Numbered from the stretch's first letter, positions 1 to 9,120 are shown. The stretch is DNA of 64,000 bases from Pseudomonas sp. TCU-HL1 (GCF_001708505.1 NZ_CP015992.1:5456001-5520000), one strand, 5' to 3'. Made by a program: numbers and translations. Notes: generated from the sequence alone by a model not told the origin.

Positions 1-828
1 CAACAGGGCCAGCAGCAGGGGCAGGTACACCAGCAGGTCGCGCCAGCCCTTTTCCAGGTACGTGGCATCGAGCAGGCCGAGGGCGATGATCAGGCCGCCG
101 CTGACCGAGGCCAGGGCCACCAGCAGCGCCGTGCTGGCAAAAGTCAGACGCACGGCGGCGAACATCAGCGGCAAGGACACATAAACGAAGGGGAACGGCA
201 GGAACAGCAAGACGAACGGCGTGCCGGCCAGCACCAGCCCGACGAACAGCAAGCGCTCATGCCGACGGCGCTCGCTGCGGAACTCCCACCAGCCATGCTG
301 GCGCAGCCAGACCGCCAGGGGCAGCACCGAAACGGCCCCGAGCATGGTGCCCTCGACCCAGAACATCCAGCTGCGCTCGAACGAATCCAACCCTTGCCAG
401 GCGAGGATGCTCGCGCCGAGGCTGGCCCCCATCAGCGGCGGCAGCAAGGCGCCGAAGAAGATGAACTGGAGGAAGGCTCCGGGGCTTTCGTTCATCCGCA
501 GGGCGGCCCCGCTGACCCGCAACAGGGCCGCTGCCAGGGCCATTTCCAGCAGGTTGGGGGCAAGGAAGCTCGTCGCGCGCAGCAGACCGTCACCAACGGC
601 CATGTTGGCCAGGAGATCGGCCAACATGGCTGCCGCCAGCATGGGCGCCCAGCGGCGCAACGGCTGGTCCCAGAGCAGCGCCACGGTAAAGGCGTTGGCG
701 TACCAGAGCGTGGCGATGCTGCCGGGCTGGCGCGAAAGCCAGACAGCCCCAAGGGCCAACAGCAGGTAGCCGGCAAAGACCAGCAACACGGTGGGCAGCA
801 GAGTGCCTGGCTCAGGGGTACGGGGCAT
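1..828 (-). CDS. MASE1-domain membrane sensor protein, 3' end beyond window
   Basis: The first 276 residues of a membrane protein are visible; the reading frame runs off the window start, so the C-terminal part is missing. The visible part is a run of hydrophobic helices broken by short polar loops, including an SIATLWYANAF stretch close to the start, which is typical of the MASE1 sensory domain. In Pseudomonas, MASE1 usually sits in front of PAS, GGDEF, EAL or histidine-kinase modules, so a cyclic-di-GMP enzyme or a kinase is likely, but the output domain cannot be seen. The start is the ATG at 826-828, in frame with MPRTPEPGT. The MASE1 call is fairly firm; the output is unknown. Confidence 0.7.
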   Translation of the reverse strand, partial: MPRTPEPGTLLPTVLLVFAGYLLLALGAVWLSRQPGSIATLWYANAFTVALLWDQPLRRWAPMLAAAMLADLLANMAVGDGLLRATSFLAPNLLEMALAAALLRVSGAALRMNESPGAFLQFIFFGALLPPLMGASLGASILAWQGLDSFERSWMFWVEGTMLGAVSVLPLAVWLRQHGWWEFRSERRRHERLLFVGLVLAGTPFVLLFLPFPFVYVSLPLMFAAVRLTFASTALLVALASVSGGLIIALGLLDATYLEKGWRDLLVYLPLLLALL

Positions 829-999
829 CAGCCGAATCTCCCACGGCAGGCGGCGGGCACGGCCCCGGTGGGTTTCAGGCAAGTCGGAAGCAAGTCAGCC
901 ACAGCGATCTCCACGCAGGCCTCGGCTTCTCCAGACAATAGCGGAACACCGGGCCTGAGCAATTCGACAGTCAGACGCCGACTATGCCGCGACCGACAC

Positions 1000-1920
1000 T
1001 CAACGCCAGGGCGCGCCGACGAGCAGCGTGGCGCAGCGCGTCTGGACGAACTCGCGGAGCAGGCGAACCGGTTTGCTGAGCTGGGCGCGATGGGCGCAGA
1101 TCAGGTTCAGCGGCGTGGCCTCGCCAAGGTATTGCGACAAGGCCAGCTCCAGGCGCCCGGCCTGGATGTCGCCGGCCACATCCAGCCAGGACTTGTAGGT
1201 CAGCCCCTGCCCGGCCAGGGCCCAACGCCGCACCACGTCGGCATCGTCGCAGGCGCGATTGCCGGCCACGGTCACCGCCTGCTCGCGGCGGCCTTCGCTG
1301 AAACGCCAGCGATCGTGCACGCGGCCACTCAACTGGTAGAGCAGGCAGTTGTGCCCCGCCAGGTCCTCCGGCTGACGCGGGCAGCCGTGCCGGGCGAAAT
1401 ACTCGGGAGAGCCACAGAGTACCCGGCGGTTTTCGGCGGCCAGGGGCAGCGCCACCAGGCTGGAGTCCTCCGGTTCGCCGTAGCGGATGGCGATGTCCAC
1501 CGACTGGCGGAACAGGTCGGCTATCCGGTCGCTCAGGTGCAGGCGCAGGCTGAGGCGGGGATGCTCGCGCTGGAACTCATCCAGCCAGGGCAGCAGCGTG
1601 TTGCGGCCGAAATCGGAGGGCGCCGACAGCTGCAGCACACCGGCAATGTCTTCGCGGCCTCCGGCCAACTGTCGCTGTCCCTCGTCCAGGCTGGCCAGGG
1701 CACTGCGCGCATGCACGAGAAACTGTTCGCCCTCGGGGGTCAGGCGCAGGCTGCGGGTAGAGCGCACGAACAGACGGGCCTCCAGCTGCTGCTCCAAGCG
1801 CTTGAGTGCGGCGCTGGCCACGGCGGGCGAAACATCCAGCTTGCGCGCAGCCGCCGAGAGGCTGCCGTGGTCGGCGGTGTTCACGAACAGGGCAAGATCG
1901 TCGAAGCGCAACATTTTCAA
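1000..1920 (-). CDS. LysR-family transcriptional regulator
   Basis: This 306-residue protein has the standard LysR size. The N-terminal winged helix-turn-helix covers about residues 5-64 (FVNTADHGSLSAAARKLDVS followed by a RLEQQLEARLFVR recognition and wing segment). A periplasmic-binding-like effector domain follows from about residue 90, with an AIRYGEPEDSSL motif typical of the CrgA/DsdC-like branch. Such proteins bind DNA as tetramers and respond to small molecules. No divergently transcribed partner starts beside it, so its target is not obvious from position. The start ATG at 1918-1920 gives MKMLRFDDL. Confidence 0.88.
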   Translation of the reverse strand: MKMLRFDDLALFVNTADHGSLSAAARKLDVSPAVASAALKRLEQQLEARLFVRSTRSLRLTPEGEQFLVHARSALASLDEGQRQLAGGREDIAGVLQLSAPSDFGRNTLLPWLDEFQREHPRLSLRLHLSDRIADLFRQSVDIAIRYGEPEDSSLVALPLAAENRRVLCGSPEYFARHGCPRQPEDLAGHNCLLYQLSGRVHDRWRFSEGRREQAVTVAGNRACDDADVVRRWALAGQGLTYKSWLDVAGDIQAGRLELALSQYLGEATPLNLICAHRAQLSKPVRLLREFVQTRCATLLVGAPWR

Positions 1921-2120
1921 AGTTCCATTGAAAGACTGTCGTTTTCTAGCCGATTTTTCTCACCTGCGAAACAGCCAGCCATGCGGCCCTCCCCGCCCTC
2001 TGACCGGCGAGCGGCTGCTCGGGCGAACGGTCCAGTACGCCAGAACGAAGAGGCTAGACTTTCCCGGGTCTCGCCAGCGGCCGGCTGCTCCGCATAGCTG
2101 CTGTTTCGCCGGGGTCCAGG

Positions 2121-2246
2121 ATGCATCCCAGCCTTCAGGTGGAACTCTATTGCGTGGACGTCGACTTCAGCGCGCTGACCTCCGCGCGGGACGCGCTCAG
2201 GCAGAGTGAAAATCGTTACCAGCAATTGCTCGAAAGCCTTGGCTAG
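2121..2246 (+). CDS. Small hypothetical protein, 41 aa
   Basis: A 41-residue open frame starts at the ATG at 2121 (MHPSLQVELYC) and ends at the TAG at 2244-2246. It is followed at once by other genes with no competing frame on this strand. The C-terminal half (SENRYQQLLESLG) resembles the entry helix of PAS domains, so it could be a remnant of, or decoy for, a PAS protein, or simply a small helical protein. No clear Shine-Dalgarno is seen beyond GGTCCAGG. Function is unknown and the coding status is uncertain. Confidence 0.35.
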   Translation: MHPSLQVELYCVDVDFSALTSARDALRQSENRYQQLLESLG

Positions 2247-2393
2247 CGAGCGCCGAAGCCCCCATCAAGCCGCAGCGAGCAGGGCTAGGACGAACGGCGT
2301 CGACCACCAGTCGGCTGCTTGATCCACGTCATTTTCTGCCGTCTGGGTGGGTCTACACTCTGATTCCCCGCCACATGATTGGAGATGACTGAG

Positions 2394-2573
2394 GTGAAAA
2401 TTCTCGTTCGTCCGACCACCACCCCGCAGGGTGCCGGCTGGCAAGTCTGCCTGGACCAGCATGCTGTGAGCTTCCGCAGCGAGGCCGAAGCACGCCGCTT
2501 CGTCACGGTTCTCGAGGAGCGGTTGAGAGCCCCTCATACGTTGCCGGACGGGGCCAGGCGAATAGCGAGTTAG
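2394..2573 (+). CDS. Small conserved-type hypothetical protein, about 59 aa
   Basis: A short soluble protein of about 59 residues starts MKILVRPTTT and ends in a basic tail. The middle (GWQVCLDQHAVSFRSEAEAR) looks like a small alpha/beta fold with an amphipathic helix running to EERLRAP. GTG 2394 is chosen because GGAG at 2381-2384 lies 9 bases upstream; TTG 2379 and ATG 2385 are in-frame alternatives with poorer ribosome-site spacing. Its stop overlaps the 3' end of the convergent Bcr/CflA gene by 4 bases. I do not recognise a named family. Confidence 0.6.
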   Translation: MKILVRPTTTPQGAGWQVCLDQHAVSFRSEAEARRFVTVLEERLRAPHTLPDGARRIAS

Positions 2574-3778
2574 CCCAGGGGCGCCTGACCGTTGCGGTCG
2601 AGGCGCCAGGTCAGCAGTGCACAGGCGACTGCCGCGCAGCCGCACAGGCTGATGACCAGGGCCAGGGGCATGGCGCTGCCGTCGTGCAGCCACCCCACCA
2701 GGGCGGCGGCCCCCGCCGCCACACCAAACTGCAGACTGCCCATCAGCGCCGAGGCACTACCGGCGTGCTGGCCCTGGCCAGCCATGGCACAGGCCGACGC
2801 GTTGGGCAGGATGCATCCCAGGCTGGCGATGCAGCCGAACAGCGGCAACAGCAACGGCCAGAGCGTTTCGGTACGCAGGCTGGAAACCAGCAACAGCGCC
2901 AGTGCGCACACCAGGTAGACCCAGATCACTCGCCGCATCCAGAACGCCGGGCCACGGTGGCGCAGCAGGATGGCGTTGATCTGCGCCACCAGGATGAAGC
3001 CCGCCGCATTGGCACCGAACAACCAGCCGTAATGCTCGGGTGGTACGCCGTAAAGCTGGATGAAGACGAAGGGTGAACCGGCGATGTAGGCAAACATACC
3101 GGCAATCGCCAGGCCACCGGTCATGCCGTAGGCGAGGAACTGCCAGTTGCCGAACAACCGGCGGTACTGCCCGAGGGCGCCTCGTAGCGGAGCGCGCGGA
3201 GTGACGTTGGAAAGGGTTTCCGGCAACCAGGTGGCGACCCCCAGCAACACCAGCGCGCTGAACAGCGTCAGCCCCCAGAAGATCGACTGCCAGCCGAACA
3301 GTTCCAGCAGCAGGCCACCACCCAGCGGCGCGAGAATCGGCGCCAGCCCCATGACCAGCATCAATTGCGAGAATGCCTTGGCCGACGCGATGGGATCGCA
3401 CAGGTCACGCACCACCGCACGCGACACCACCATGCCGGCGCAGCCGCCCAGGGCCTGGATGAAGCGCGCGCCGATCAGCCATTCCAGGCTGGGTGCCAGG
3501 GCGCAAGCCACCGAGGCCAGGGTGAAGATGGTCACACCCAGCAGCAGCGGCGGGCGCCGGCCGAATCGGTCGGCCAGCGGGCCGTAGAGCAACTGACCGA
3601 ACGCCAGGCCGACGAAGTAGGACGCCAGCGTCAGCTGCACATGCTCCACATCGGTGGCAAAGGCCGTGGCCAGGGCCGGGAAGCTGGGCAGGTAAAAGTC
3701 GATGGCCATGGGGCCGAAGGCGCTGAGCGCACCAAGCAGCAGGAGGATGCGGAAGGTCATGGTTGAGGCTGGCGCCAT
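2570..3778 (-). CDS. Bcr/CflA-family MFS drug-resistance transporter
   Basis: A 402-residue major facilitator protein with about 12 predicted membrane helices. The loop between helices 2 and 3 has motif A (GPLADRFGRRPPLL), and the first helix carries MAIDFYLPSFPAL, the signature of the Bcr/CflA proton-driven drug exporter branch. Members extrude drugs such as bicyclomycin or chloramphenicol; some export amino acids or sulfonamides, so the substrate is not fixed. The start is the ATG at 3776-3778. It is monocistronic, with its 3' end overlapping a small convergent gene by 4 bases. Confidence 0.9.
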   Translation of the reverse strand: MAPASTMTFRILLLLGALSAFGPMAIDFYLPSFPALATAFATDVEHVQLTLASYFVGLAFGQLLYGPLADRFGRRPPLLLGVTIFTLASVACALAPSLEWLIGARFIQALGGCAGMVVSRAVVRDLCDPIASAKAFSQLMLVMGLAPILAPLGGGLLLELFGWQSIFWGLTLFSALVLLGVATWLPETLSNVTPRAPLRGALGQYRRLFGNWQFLAYGMTGGLAIAGMFAYIAGSPFVFIQLYGVPPEHYGWLFGANAAGFILVAQINAILLRHRGPAFWMRRVIWVYLVCALALLLVSSLRTETLWPLLLPLFGCIASLGCILPNASACAMAGQGQHAGSASALMGSLQFGVAAGAAALVGWLHDGSAMPLALVISLCGCAAVACALLTWRLDRNGQAPLG

Positions 3779-3824
3779 CCGTTGCGGGCAAGGCGCCAGA
3801 TACTAACAGGGGATTTCACTGGCC

Positions 3825-3860
3825 TGTGGGAGCGAATTCATTCGCGAATGAATTCGCACA
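3825..3860. repeat. Family A dispersed palindrome (GAATTCATTCGCGAATGAATTC core)
   Basis: A near-perfect 36-bp palindrome running from TGTGGGAGCGAATTC to GAATTCGCACA. It is one of ten similar intergenic elements in this window (others near 9121, 13856, 24230, 24400, 30050, 42645, 47544, 52325 and 63411), usually starting GTGGGAGCGA or GTGGGGGCGA. It is read here as a REP-like element in the upstream region of the Bcr/CflA gene. Confidence 0.75.
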
Positions 3861-3866
3861 ACCTTT

Positions 3867-3977
3867 CGTAGCTGGGTGCGGGCGGCGTTCCGCTAGAGCG
3901 CAGAGAAACTCAACGCAGCGGCGCCTGTGACTGACCACGTTGGGCCTCGCAGGCTCGGACCAACCTACGGGGCCGCT
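3867..3977. repeat. Family B dispersed repeat
   Basis: This stretch holds GGCGGCGTTCCGCTAGAGCG near one end and GGACCAACCTACGG at the other, with TTGGGCCTCG between them. It is an inverted-orientation copy of elements at 17389-17482, 24271-24363, 42579-42625 and 52365-52460. All have the same arrangement: a TAGGTTGG end, a central CCCAACG / CGTTGGG dyad, and a GCGGAACGCCGCCCGC end. No coding is seen in it. It separates the Bcr/CflA and RND genes. Confidence 0.65.
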
Positions 3978-4024
3978 GCACGGCTGATTGACATGGAATC
4001 TCCCACAGACTCAACAGCCGGTGC

Positions 4025-7000
4025 CTACCCCTCGTGCGCCTGCTCGGCCTTGGACGCCTTCCTGCGTTCGATCCAGTCCGACGCCTTCTCCACCAGCATG
4101 AAGAACATGGGGATGAAGAAGGTGGCCAGCACGGTGGCGGCGAGCATCCCGCCGATTACACCAGTGCCGATGGAGTGACGACTTGCTGAACCGGCGCCGG
4201 AGCTGATGGCCAGCGGCACGCAGCCCAGGATGAACGCTAGCGAGGTCATCACGATCGGGCGGAAACGCAGCTTGGCCGCTTCCAGCGCCGCCTCCACCGG
4301 GCCCATACCCTGCTCGCGGCAGAGCACGGCGAACTCGACGATGAGGATCGCGTTCTTCGCCCCCAGACCGATCAGGGTCACCAGGCCGACCTGGAAGTAC
4401 ACGTCGTTCTGGATACCCCGCAGCCACACGGCGAGGATGGCACCAAACACCGCGAACGGCACCGCGGTGACGACCGCCAGCGGCAGGGTCCAGCGCTCGT
4501 ACTGGGCGGCGAGGATGAGGAACACCATGATCAGGCCGAACACGAACGCCGTGCTGCCCGAACCCTGGGTCGCCAGCTCCTGGTAGGCCGAGCCGATCCA
4601 GCCGAGGCTGTAGTCCTCGCCCAGCACCTCGTTGGCCACTTCCTGCATGGCCGCCAGTGCCTGGCCGGAGCTGTAGCCCGGCGCCGGGCCGCCAAGCACC
4701 TTGGCCGCCGGGTAGACGTTGAAACGGGCGTAGGAGTCCGGCCCGAGGATACGTTCCACACGCACCAGGGACGACAGCGGAACCAGGTCGTCAGTGGTGG
4801 AGCGCACGTAGACCTGGCTCAGGTCATCCGGCTTGCGACGGAACTCCGGCTCCGACTGCAGGCTCACCTGCCAGGTACGCCCGTAGAGGGTGAAGTCGTT
4901 GACGTAGTAGCTGCCGAAGGTGGCCTGCATGGCGGTGAATACATCGTTGATCGCCACGCCCAGGGCCCGGGCCTTGGTGCGGTCGAGGTCGATGTAGTAC
5001 TGCGGCACGTTGGCGTTGAAGGTGGTGTTGACCCCCGCCAGTTCGGGCCGCTTGGATGCCGCTGCGACGAACTTCTGCACCACCGTTTCCAGTTGCTGCA
5101 CGGTGCCGCCGCTGCGGTCCTGGATATAGGACTCGAAGCCGCCGGTGGTACTCATGCCAGTGATCGGCGGCGGGTTGAAGGACAGCACGATGCCGTCCTT
5201 CTGCCCGGCGCCCATGCCCATGAAGGTGCGCGTGAGGTTGCGCGCATCGAGTTCCGGCGTGGTGCGCTCGCTCCAGTCCTTGAGCGGCACGAAGGACACC
5301 CCGGCGTTGCTGCGGGTCCCGAACGTCAGGATGTCAAAGCCGGCGAAGGTGACCACGTCCTCCACCGCCGGGTGCTTCATCAGTTGCTCGCCGACGGCGC
5401 TGGTGAGTTCTTCGGTGCGGGTCAGCGAGGCCGCCGGTGGCAGGAAGTAGGCGTTGAGCACGTAGCCCTGGTCCTCGTCCGGCACGAGGGCGCCGGGCAC
5501 CCGGCCGAAGAGCACGACCATCAGCGCGATCATGCCGCCGAACAGCAGCAGGCCGACCATCGCGCGCTTGAGGAAGAACTGCACGCCCGCGCCGTAGCCA
5601 GCGGTCATGCGGTCGAAGAAGGCATTGAACCAGCGGAACGGCGCCGCCGGCTGGCCGTGTCCGGGCTTGAGCATCAGGGCACAGAGCGCCGGCGACAGGG
5701 TCAGAGCGACTATGCCGGAAATCACCACCGATACGGCGATGGTGATCGCGAACTGCTGGTACATCTGCCCCGCCAGGCCACCGAGGAAGCCCACCGGGAT
5801 GAACACCGCACAGAGCACCAGGACGATGGCGATGATGGGCCCGGTCACCTCCTCCATAGCCTCGATCGCAGCCTCACGCGGGCCGATCTTCTTCGTTGCC
5901 ATCACCCGCTCGACGTTCTCGATCACCACGATGGCGTCGTCGACCACGATGCCGATGGCCAGCACCATGCCGAAGAGGGTGAGCAGGTTGATGGAGAAAC
6001 CGAGCATGTACATGCCGGCGAAGGTGCCGATCAGCGACACCGGGATCGCCAGCACCGGAATCAGGGTGGCGCGCCAGTTCTGCAGGAAGATGAAGACCAC
6101 CAGCACCACCAGCAGCAGGGCTTCGAAGAAGGTGTGGATCACTTCTTCGATGGAGACTTCCACGAACTTGGTGGTGTCGTAGGGGATCTTGTAGGTGATG
6201 CCCTCAGGGAAGCGCTTGGCCAACCGTTCCATGGTCGACTTCACCGCTTCGGCGGTCTCCAGGGCGTTGGCGCCCGGTTGCAGGTAGATACCGAAGGCGG
6301 CGTTCTGCTGGCCGTTGAGGGAGGTCATCAGGGAGTAGTCCTGGGCCCCCAGTTCGACCCGCGCCACATCCTTGAGCAACAGGCTGGCGCCGGTGGCGTC
6401 GGAACGCAGGATGACGCTCTCGAACTCCTTGGGATCGGTGAAGCGGCCTTGGGTGGTCACCGTGTAGGTGAAGTCCTGGGGCTGGTCCAGCGGCTGCTGG
6501 CCGAAGCTGCCGGCGGCGAACTGGGAGTTCTGCTCGCGGATGGCGTTGACCACGTCGCTGGGCGTGAGGTCGTACTGCGCCAGCTTGTCCGGGCGCAGCC
6601 AGATGCGCATGGAGTAGTCCTTGGAGCCGAACTGGCTGGCGTCACCCACGCCGGGAATCCGCTTCAGCTCGTCGATCACGTTGATCAACGCATAGTTGCT
6701 GATGAAGATCGGATCGCGGGAGTTGTCCGGTGAATAGAGGGTGACCACCTGAAGGATGTCGGAAGACTTCTTCTCCACCTTCACACCCTGCCGACGGACC
6801 TCTTCCGGCAACTTGGCGAGGGCGGCCTGGACCCGGTTGTTGACGTCGATGGTGGCCTGGTCGGCGTCCGTGCCCACCTCGAAGTACACGGTCAGGCTCA
6901 TGGCGCCGCTGCTGTCGGAGTTGGACAGCTGGTAGATCATGCCTTCCACGCCGTTGATCTGCTGCTCCAGCGGCGCGGCGACGGTTTCCGCGATCACCTG

Positions 7001-7165
7001 GGAGCTGGCGCCGGGGTAGCGCGCGGACACCGACACCTGCGGCGGAAGGATTTCCGGGTACTGGGCGATGGGCAGCGCGCGCATGGCTGCGAGGCCGGCG
7101 AGCACGATGACGATAGAGATGACCGCAGCGAAAACCGGTCTGTCGATAAAGAAGCGCGAGATCAC
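4025..7165 (-). CDS. RND (HAE1) multidrug efflux permease, inner membrane
   Basis: This 1046-residue protein has the normal length of the AcrB/MexB/MexF class. It has 12 expected membrane helices in two halves, each with a large periplasmic loop. Helix 4 carries the proton-relay pair in GIVVDDAIVVIENVE and helix 10 the lysine in GLGAKNAILIVEF. The protein trades protons for drugs and works as a trimer with the adaptor encoded just upstream, 12 bases away. Residues near the start (RPVFAAVISIV, LPIAQYPEILPP) are closer to MexF-type than MexB-type pumps. No outer-membrane channel gene follows, so it probably borrows an OprM/OprN-like channel from elsewhere. The substrate range is unknown. Confidence 0.93.
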   Translation of the reverse strand: MISRFFIDRPVFAAVISIVIVLAGLAAMRALPIAQYPEILPPQVSVSARYPGASSQVIAETVAAPLEQQINGVEGMIYQLSNSDSSGAMSLTVYFEVGTDADQATIDVNNRVQAALAKLPEEVRRQGVKVEKKSSDILQVVTLYSPDNSRDPIFISNYALINVIDELKRIPGVGDASQFGSKDYSMRIWLRPDKLAQYDLTPSDVVNAIREQNSQFAAGSFGQQPLDQPQDFTYTVTTQGRFTDPKEFESVILRSDATGASLLLKDVARVELGAQDYSLMTSLNGQQNAAFGIYLQPGANALETAEAVKSTMERLAKRFPEGITYKIPYDTTKFVEVSIEEVIHTFFEALLLVVLVVFIFLQNWRATLIPVLAIPVSLIGTFAGMYMLGFSINLLTLFGMVLAIGIVVDDAIVVIENVERVMATKKIGPREAAIEAMEEVTGPIIAIVLVLCAVFIPVGFLGGLAGQMYQQFAITIAVSVVISGIVALTLSPALCALMLKPGHGQPAAPFRWFNAFFDRMTAGYGAGVQFFLKRAMVGLLLFGGMIALMVVLFGRVPGALVPDEDQGYVLNAYFLPPAASLTRTEELTSAVGEQLMKHPAVEDVVTFAGFDILTFGTRSNAGVSFVPLKDWSERTTPELDARNLTRTFMGMGAGQKDGIVLSFNPPPITGMSTTGGFESYIQDRSGGTVQQLETVVQKFVAAASKRPELAGVNTTFNANVPQYYIDLDRTKARALGVAINDVFTAMQATFGSYYVNDFTLYGRTWQVSLQSEPEFRRKPDDLSQVYVRSTTDDLVPLSSLVRVERILGPDSYARFNVYPAAKVLGGPAPGYSSGQALAAMQEVANEVLGEDYSLGWIGSAYQELATQGSGSTAFVFGLIMVFLILAAQYERWTLPLAVVTAVPFAVFGAILAVWLRGIQNDVYFQVGLVTLIGLGAKNAILIVEFAVLCREQGMGPVEAALEAAKLRFRPIVMTSLAFILGCVPLAISSGAGSASRHSIGTGVIGGMLAATVLATFFIPMFFMLVEKASDWIERRKASKAEQAHEG

Positions 7166-7177
7166 GGCGGGCGCTCC

Positions 7178-8344
7178 TTACGATTGTTTAGCGGATTGTT
7201 CAGCGGGTGCCTTGCTGGCCTCCACCGCCTTCACCGGCGAGTCGGGGCGCACCTTGGGCAGGCCTTCGACTATCACCTGGTCGCCCGCGCTGACGCCGGA
7301 CTCGATGACCCAGCGGCCATCGCGGGTATCACCGGTTTTCACCTGGCGCACCCGCGCCATACCGTCCTTGTCGACCACATAGACGAAGGTGCCGCGCGGC
7401 CCCTGGGCCAGGGCGCGTTCCGGCAGGGTGATGGCCTGCGGACGAGTGAAGCCCTTCACCAGGACGCGAACGAACATGCCGGGCAGCAGCTTCTGTTCGG
7501 GGTTGGGCACCACGGCGCGAGCACTGACGGTGCCGGTGCCGGTATTGACGAAGCTGTCGGTGAAGTCCACCCGGCCCGCCAGCGGATAGGTGGAGCCATC
7601 ACCGAACTTCAGCTCTGCGCTGAGCAGGCCATCGGGCGGCAACTCGACCTTGCCGACCTTCACCCCCTCGCGCAGACGCTCGGCCTCGGTGTCCGGGTAG
7701 GCGAAGTTGACGTAGATGGGGTCTAGCTGGGTCAGTTGGGTGAGCAAGCTGGAGTTGGGGTCGGTGGCCACCACCAGGCTGCCCTCGGAGCGGGTTTCCT
7801 TGCTGGTCATGCCGGAGATGGGCGCCTCGACGGTGGTGTAGTCGAGGTCGATCTGCCGGGCTTTCACTTCGGCCTGGGCGGCTTCGACATTGGCCTTGCT
7901 CTGCTCGAAGTTGGAAATCGCGTTATCCAGCTCGCTCTCGCTGGCGTAGCCCTTCTTCTGCAACTCGCGGGTACGCTTCAGATCACGGTCGGTCTGGCGG
8001 TAGCGCGCCTGTTCCTGGGCCAGCGCGCCCTTGGCCCGAGCCAGGGCCGCCTCGTAGGTACGCGGATCGATGCGGAACAGCACCTGGCCCTGCTTCACCC
8101 GGCTGCCCTCGGTGTAGGTACGCTGCTGGAGTATCCCGCTGACCTGGGCCCGGACCTCCACCTCGCGATAGCCCGCAGTGCGCCCGGCGTATTCCAGGAT
8201 CAGTGGCAGCGGGGCTGCCTTGGCGGTCTCCACCACTACCTCAGGGGCCGACGGAGCACCGTCAGCGGCACCAGCAAGGCCGGTGAAACTGGCGCTTGCG
8301 GCGAAAAGAGCAAGGCTGATGGGCAGACTGCGAGCGAGCGGCAT
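7178..8344 (-). CDS. RND efflux periplasmic adaptor (membrane fusion protein)
   Basis: A 388-residue adaptor that links the RND permease to an outer-membrane channel. It has an N-terminal signal peptide ending near GLAGAADG. A split biotinyl-lipoyl domain (AGYREVEVRAQVSGILQQ and later VEAPISGM) flanks a long alpha-hairpin rich in A, Q and E at about residues 95-150, and a beta-barrel and membrane-proximal domain follow. There is no lipobox cysteine, unlike MexA and AcrA, so it appears to be soluble or anchored only by contacts. It is the first gene of a two-gene operon with the permease and is divergent from a TetR gene, so repression by that TetR is likely. Confidence 0.92.
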   Translation of the reverse strand: MPLARSLPISLALFAASASFTGLAGAADGAPSAPEVVVETAKAAPLPLILEYAGRTAGYREVEVRAQVSGILQQRTYTEGSRVKQGQVLFRIDPRTYEAALARAKGALAQEQARYRQTDRDLKRTRELQKKGYASESELDNAISNFEQSKANVEAAQAEVKARQIDLDYTTVEAPISGMTSKETRSEGSLVVATDPNSSLLTQLTQLDPIYVNFAYPDTEAERLREGVKVGKVELPPDGLLSAELKFGDGSTYPLAGRVDFTDSFVNTGTGTVSARAVVPNPEQKLLPGMFVRVLVKGFTRPQAITLPERALAQGPRGTFVYVVDKDGMARVRQVKTGDTRDGRWVIESGVSAGDQVIVEGLPKVRPDSPVKAVEASKAPAEQSAKQS

Positions 8345-8422
8345 AAGGTGTCTCCATACGGTGCCGAATCGGCAAATGAAGCCGGCATTGAGCTATACAT
8401 TCATCTGTGTCTGTAAGCGGTT

Positions 8423-8445
8423 GTGCACCGAGTAAATCGGTACAC
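8423..8445. promoter_or_regulatory. Probable TetR operator between pump operon and repressor
   Basis: An inverted repeat with arms GTGCACCGA (8423-8431) and TCGGTACAC (8437-8445), 8 of 9 positions complementary, separated by 5 bases. It lies in the 146-base divergent region between the adaptor start (8344) and the repressor start (8491). Size and position fit a TetR dimer site that would control both genes. This is inference from symmetry and location. Confidence 0.6.
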
Positions 8446-8490
8446 TCCGTCCCCCAAACAAGAAGCCTAGACACTATTGGCCCAACTGCT

Positions 8491-9111
8491 ATGCGCAGAA
8501 CGAAAGAAGAAGCAGAGAAAACCCGAGGCGCGATCCTCGAAGCCGCCGAACACCTGTTCCTGGAAAACGGCGTGGCGCACACGTCCCTGGAACAGATCGC
8601 CCGAGCCGCCGGCGTGACCCGCGGCGCCGTCTACTGGCATTTCCAGAACAAAGCACACCTGTTCCACGAGATGCTGTCCCAGGTGCGCCTGCCCCAGGAA
8701 CAGATGATCGACCGCCTGTGCGGCTGCAATGATCAGGACCCGATGCTGTCCCTGCGCGACCTTTGCCTGGAGGCCATCGTCAATCTGGCGCGGGATGAGC
8801 AACGCCAGCGCATTTTCAACATCCTGCTGCACCGCTGTGAATTCACTGAAGAACTGCGCGAAGCCGAAGAGCGCCATTACGCCTTCGTCGACCAGTTCAT
8901 CCAGCTCTGCGAAAACCTCTTCGCCCGCCCCGCCTGCCTCGAGCGGCTGCGCCCGGGCATCACGCCGTTGCAGGCGTCCCGGGCTGTTCACGGCCTGGTT
9001 GTCGGGCTGTTCAGCGACTGGACCCGCGACCCGAAGCTGTTCGATCCGCTGCGGGATGCCGAACCCATGGTGAACGCGCTGTTCCGGGGGCTGGTGAAGG
9101 ATTGGGATTGA
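8491..9111 (+). CDS. TetR-family repressor of the adjacent RND pump
   Basis: A 206-residue AcrR/TtgR-type repressor. The DNA-binding domain spans about residues 10-55, with EKTRGAILEAAEHLFLENG and a recognition helix in VTRGAVYWHFQNKAHLF. The rest is an all-helical ligand and dimer domain typical of regulators that sense drugs exported by the neighbouring pump. ATG 8491 (MRRTKEEAEKTR) was chosen because it matches the usual start of this family. An upstream in-frame ATG at 8407 would put coding sequence across the operator-like palindrome. It is divergent from the pump genes. Confidence 0.88.
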   Translation: MRRTKEEAEKTRGAILEAAEHLFLENGVAHTSLEQIARAAGVTRGAVYWHFQNKAHLFHEMLSQVRLPQEQMIDRLCGCNDQDPMLSLRDLCLEAIVNLARDEQRQRIFNILLHRCEFTEELREAEERHYAFVDQFIQLCENLFARPACLERLRPGITPLQASRAVHGLVVGLFSDWTRDPKLFDPLRDAEPMVNALFRGLVKDWD

Positions 9112-9120
9112 AAACCGAGA

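Noticed and set aside
4025..8344. Naming the RND pump mexAB or ttgAB
   Set aside because: The adaptor is not a lipoprotein, the permease reads closer to MexF, and there is no outer-membrane gene, so a specific symbol would be misleading.
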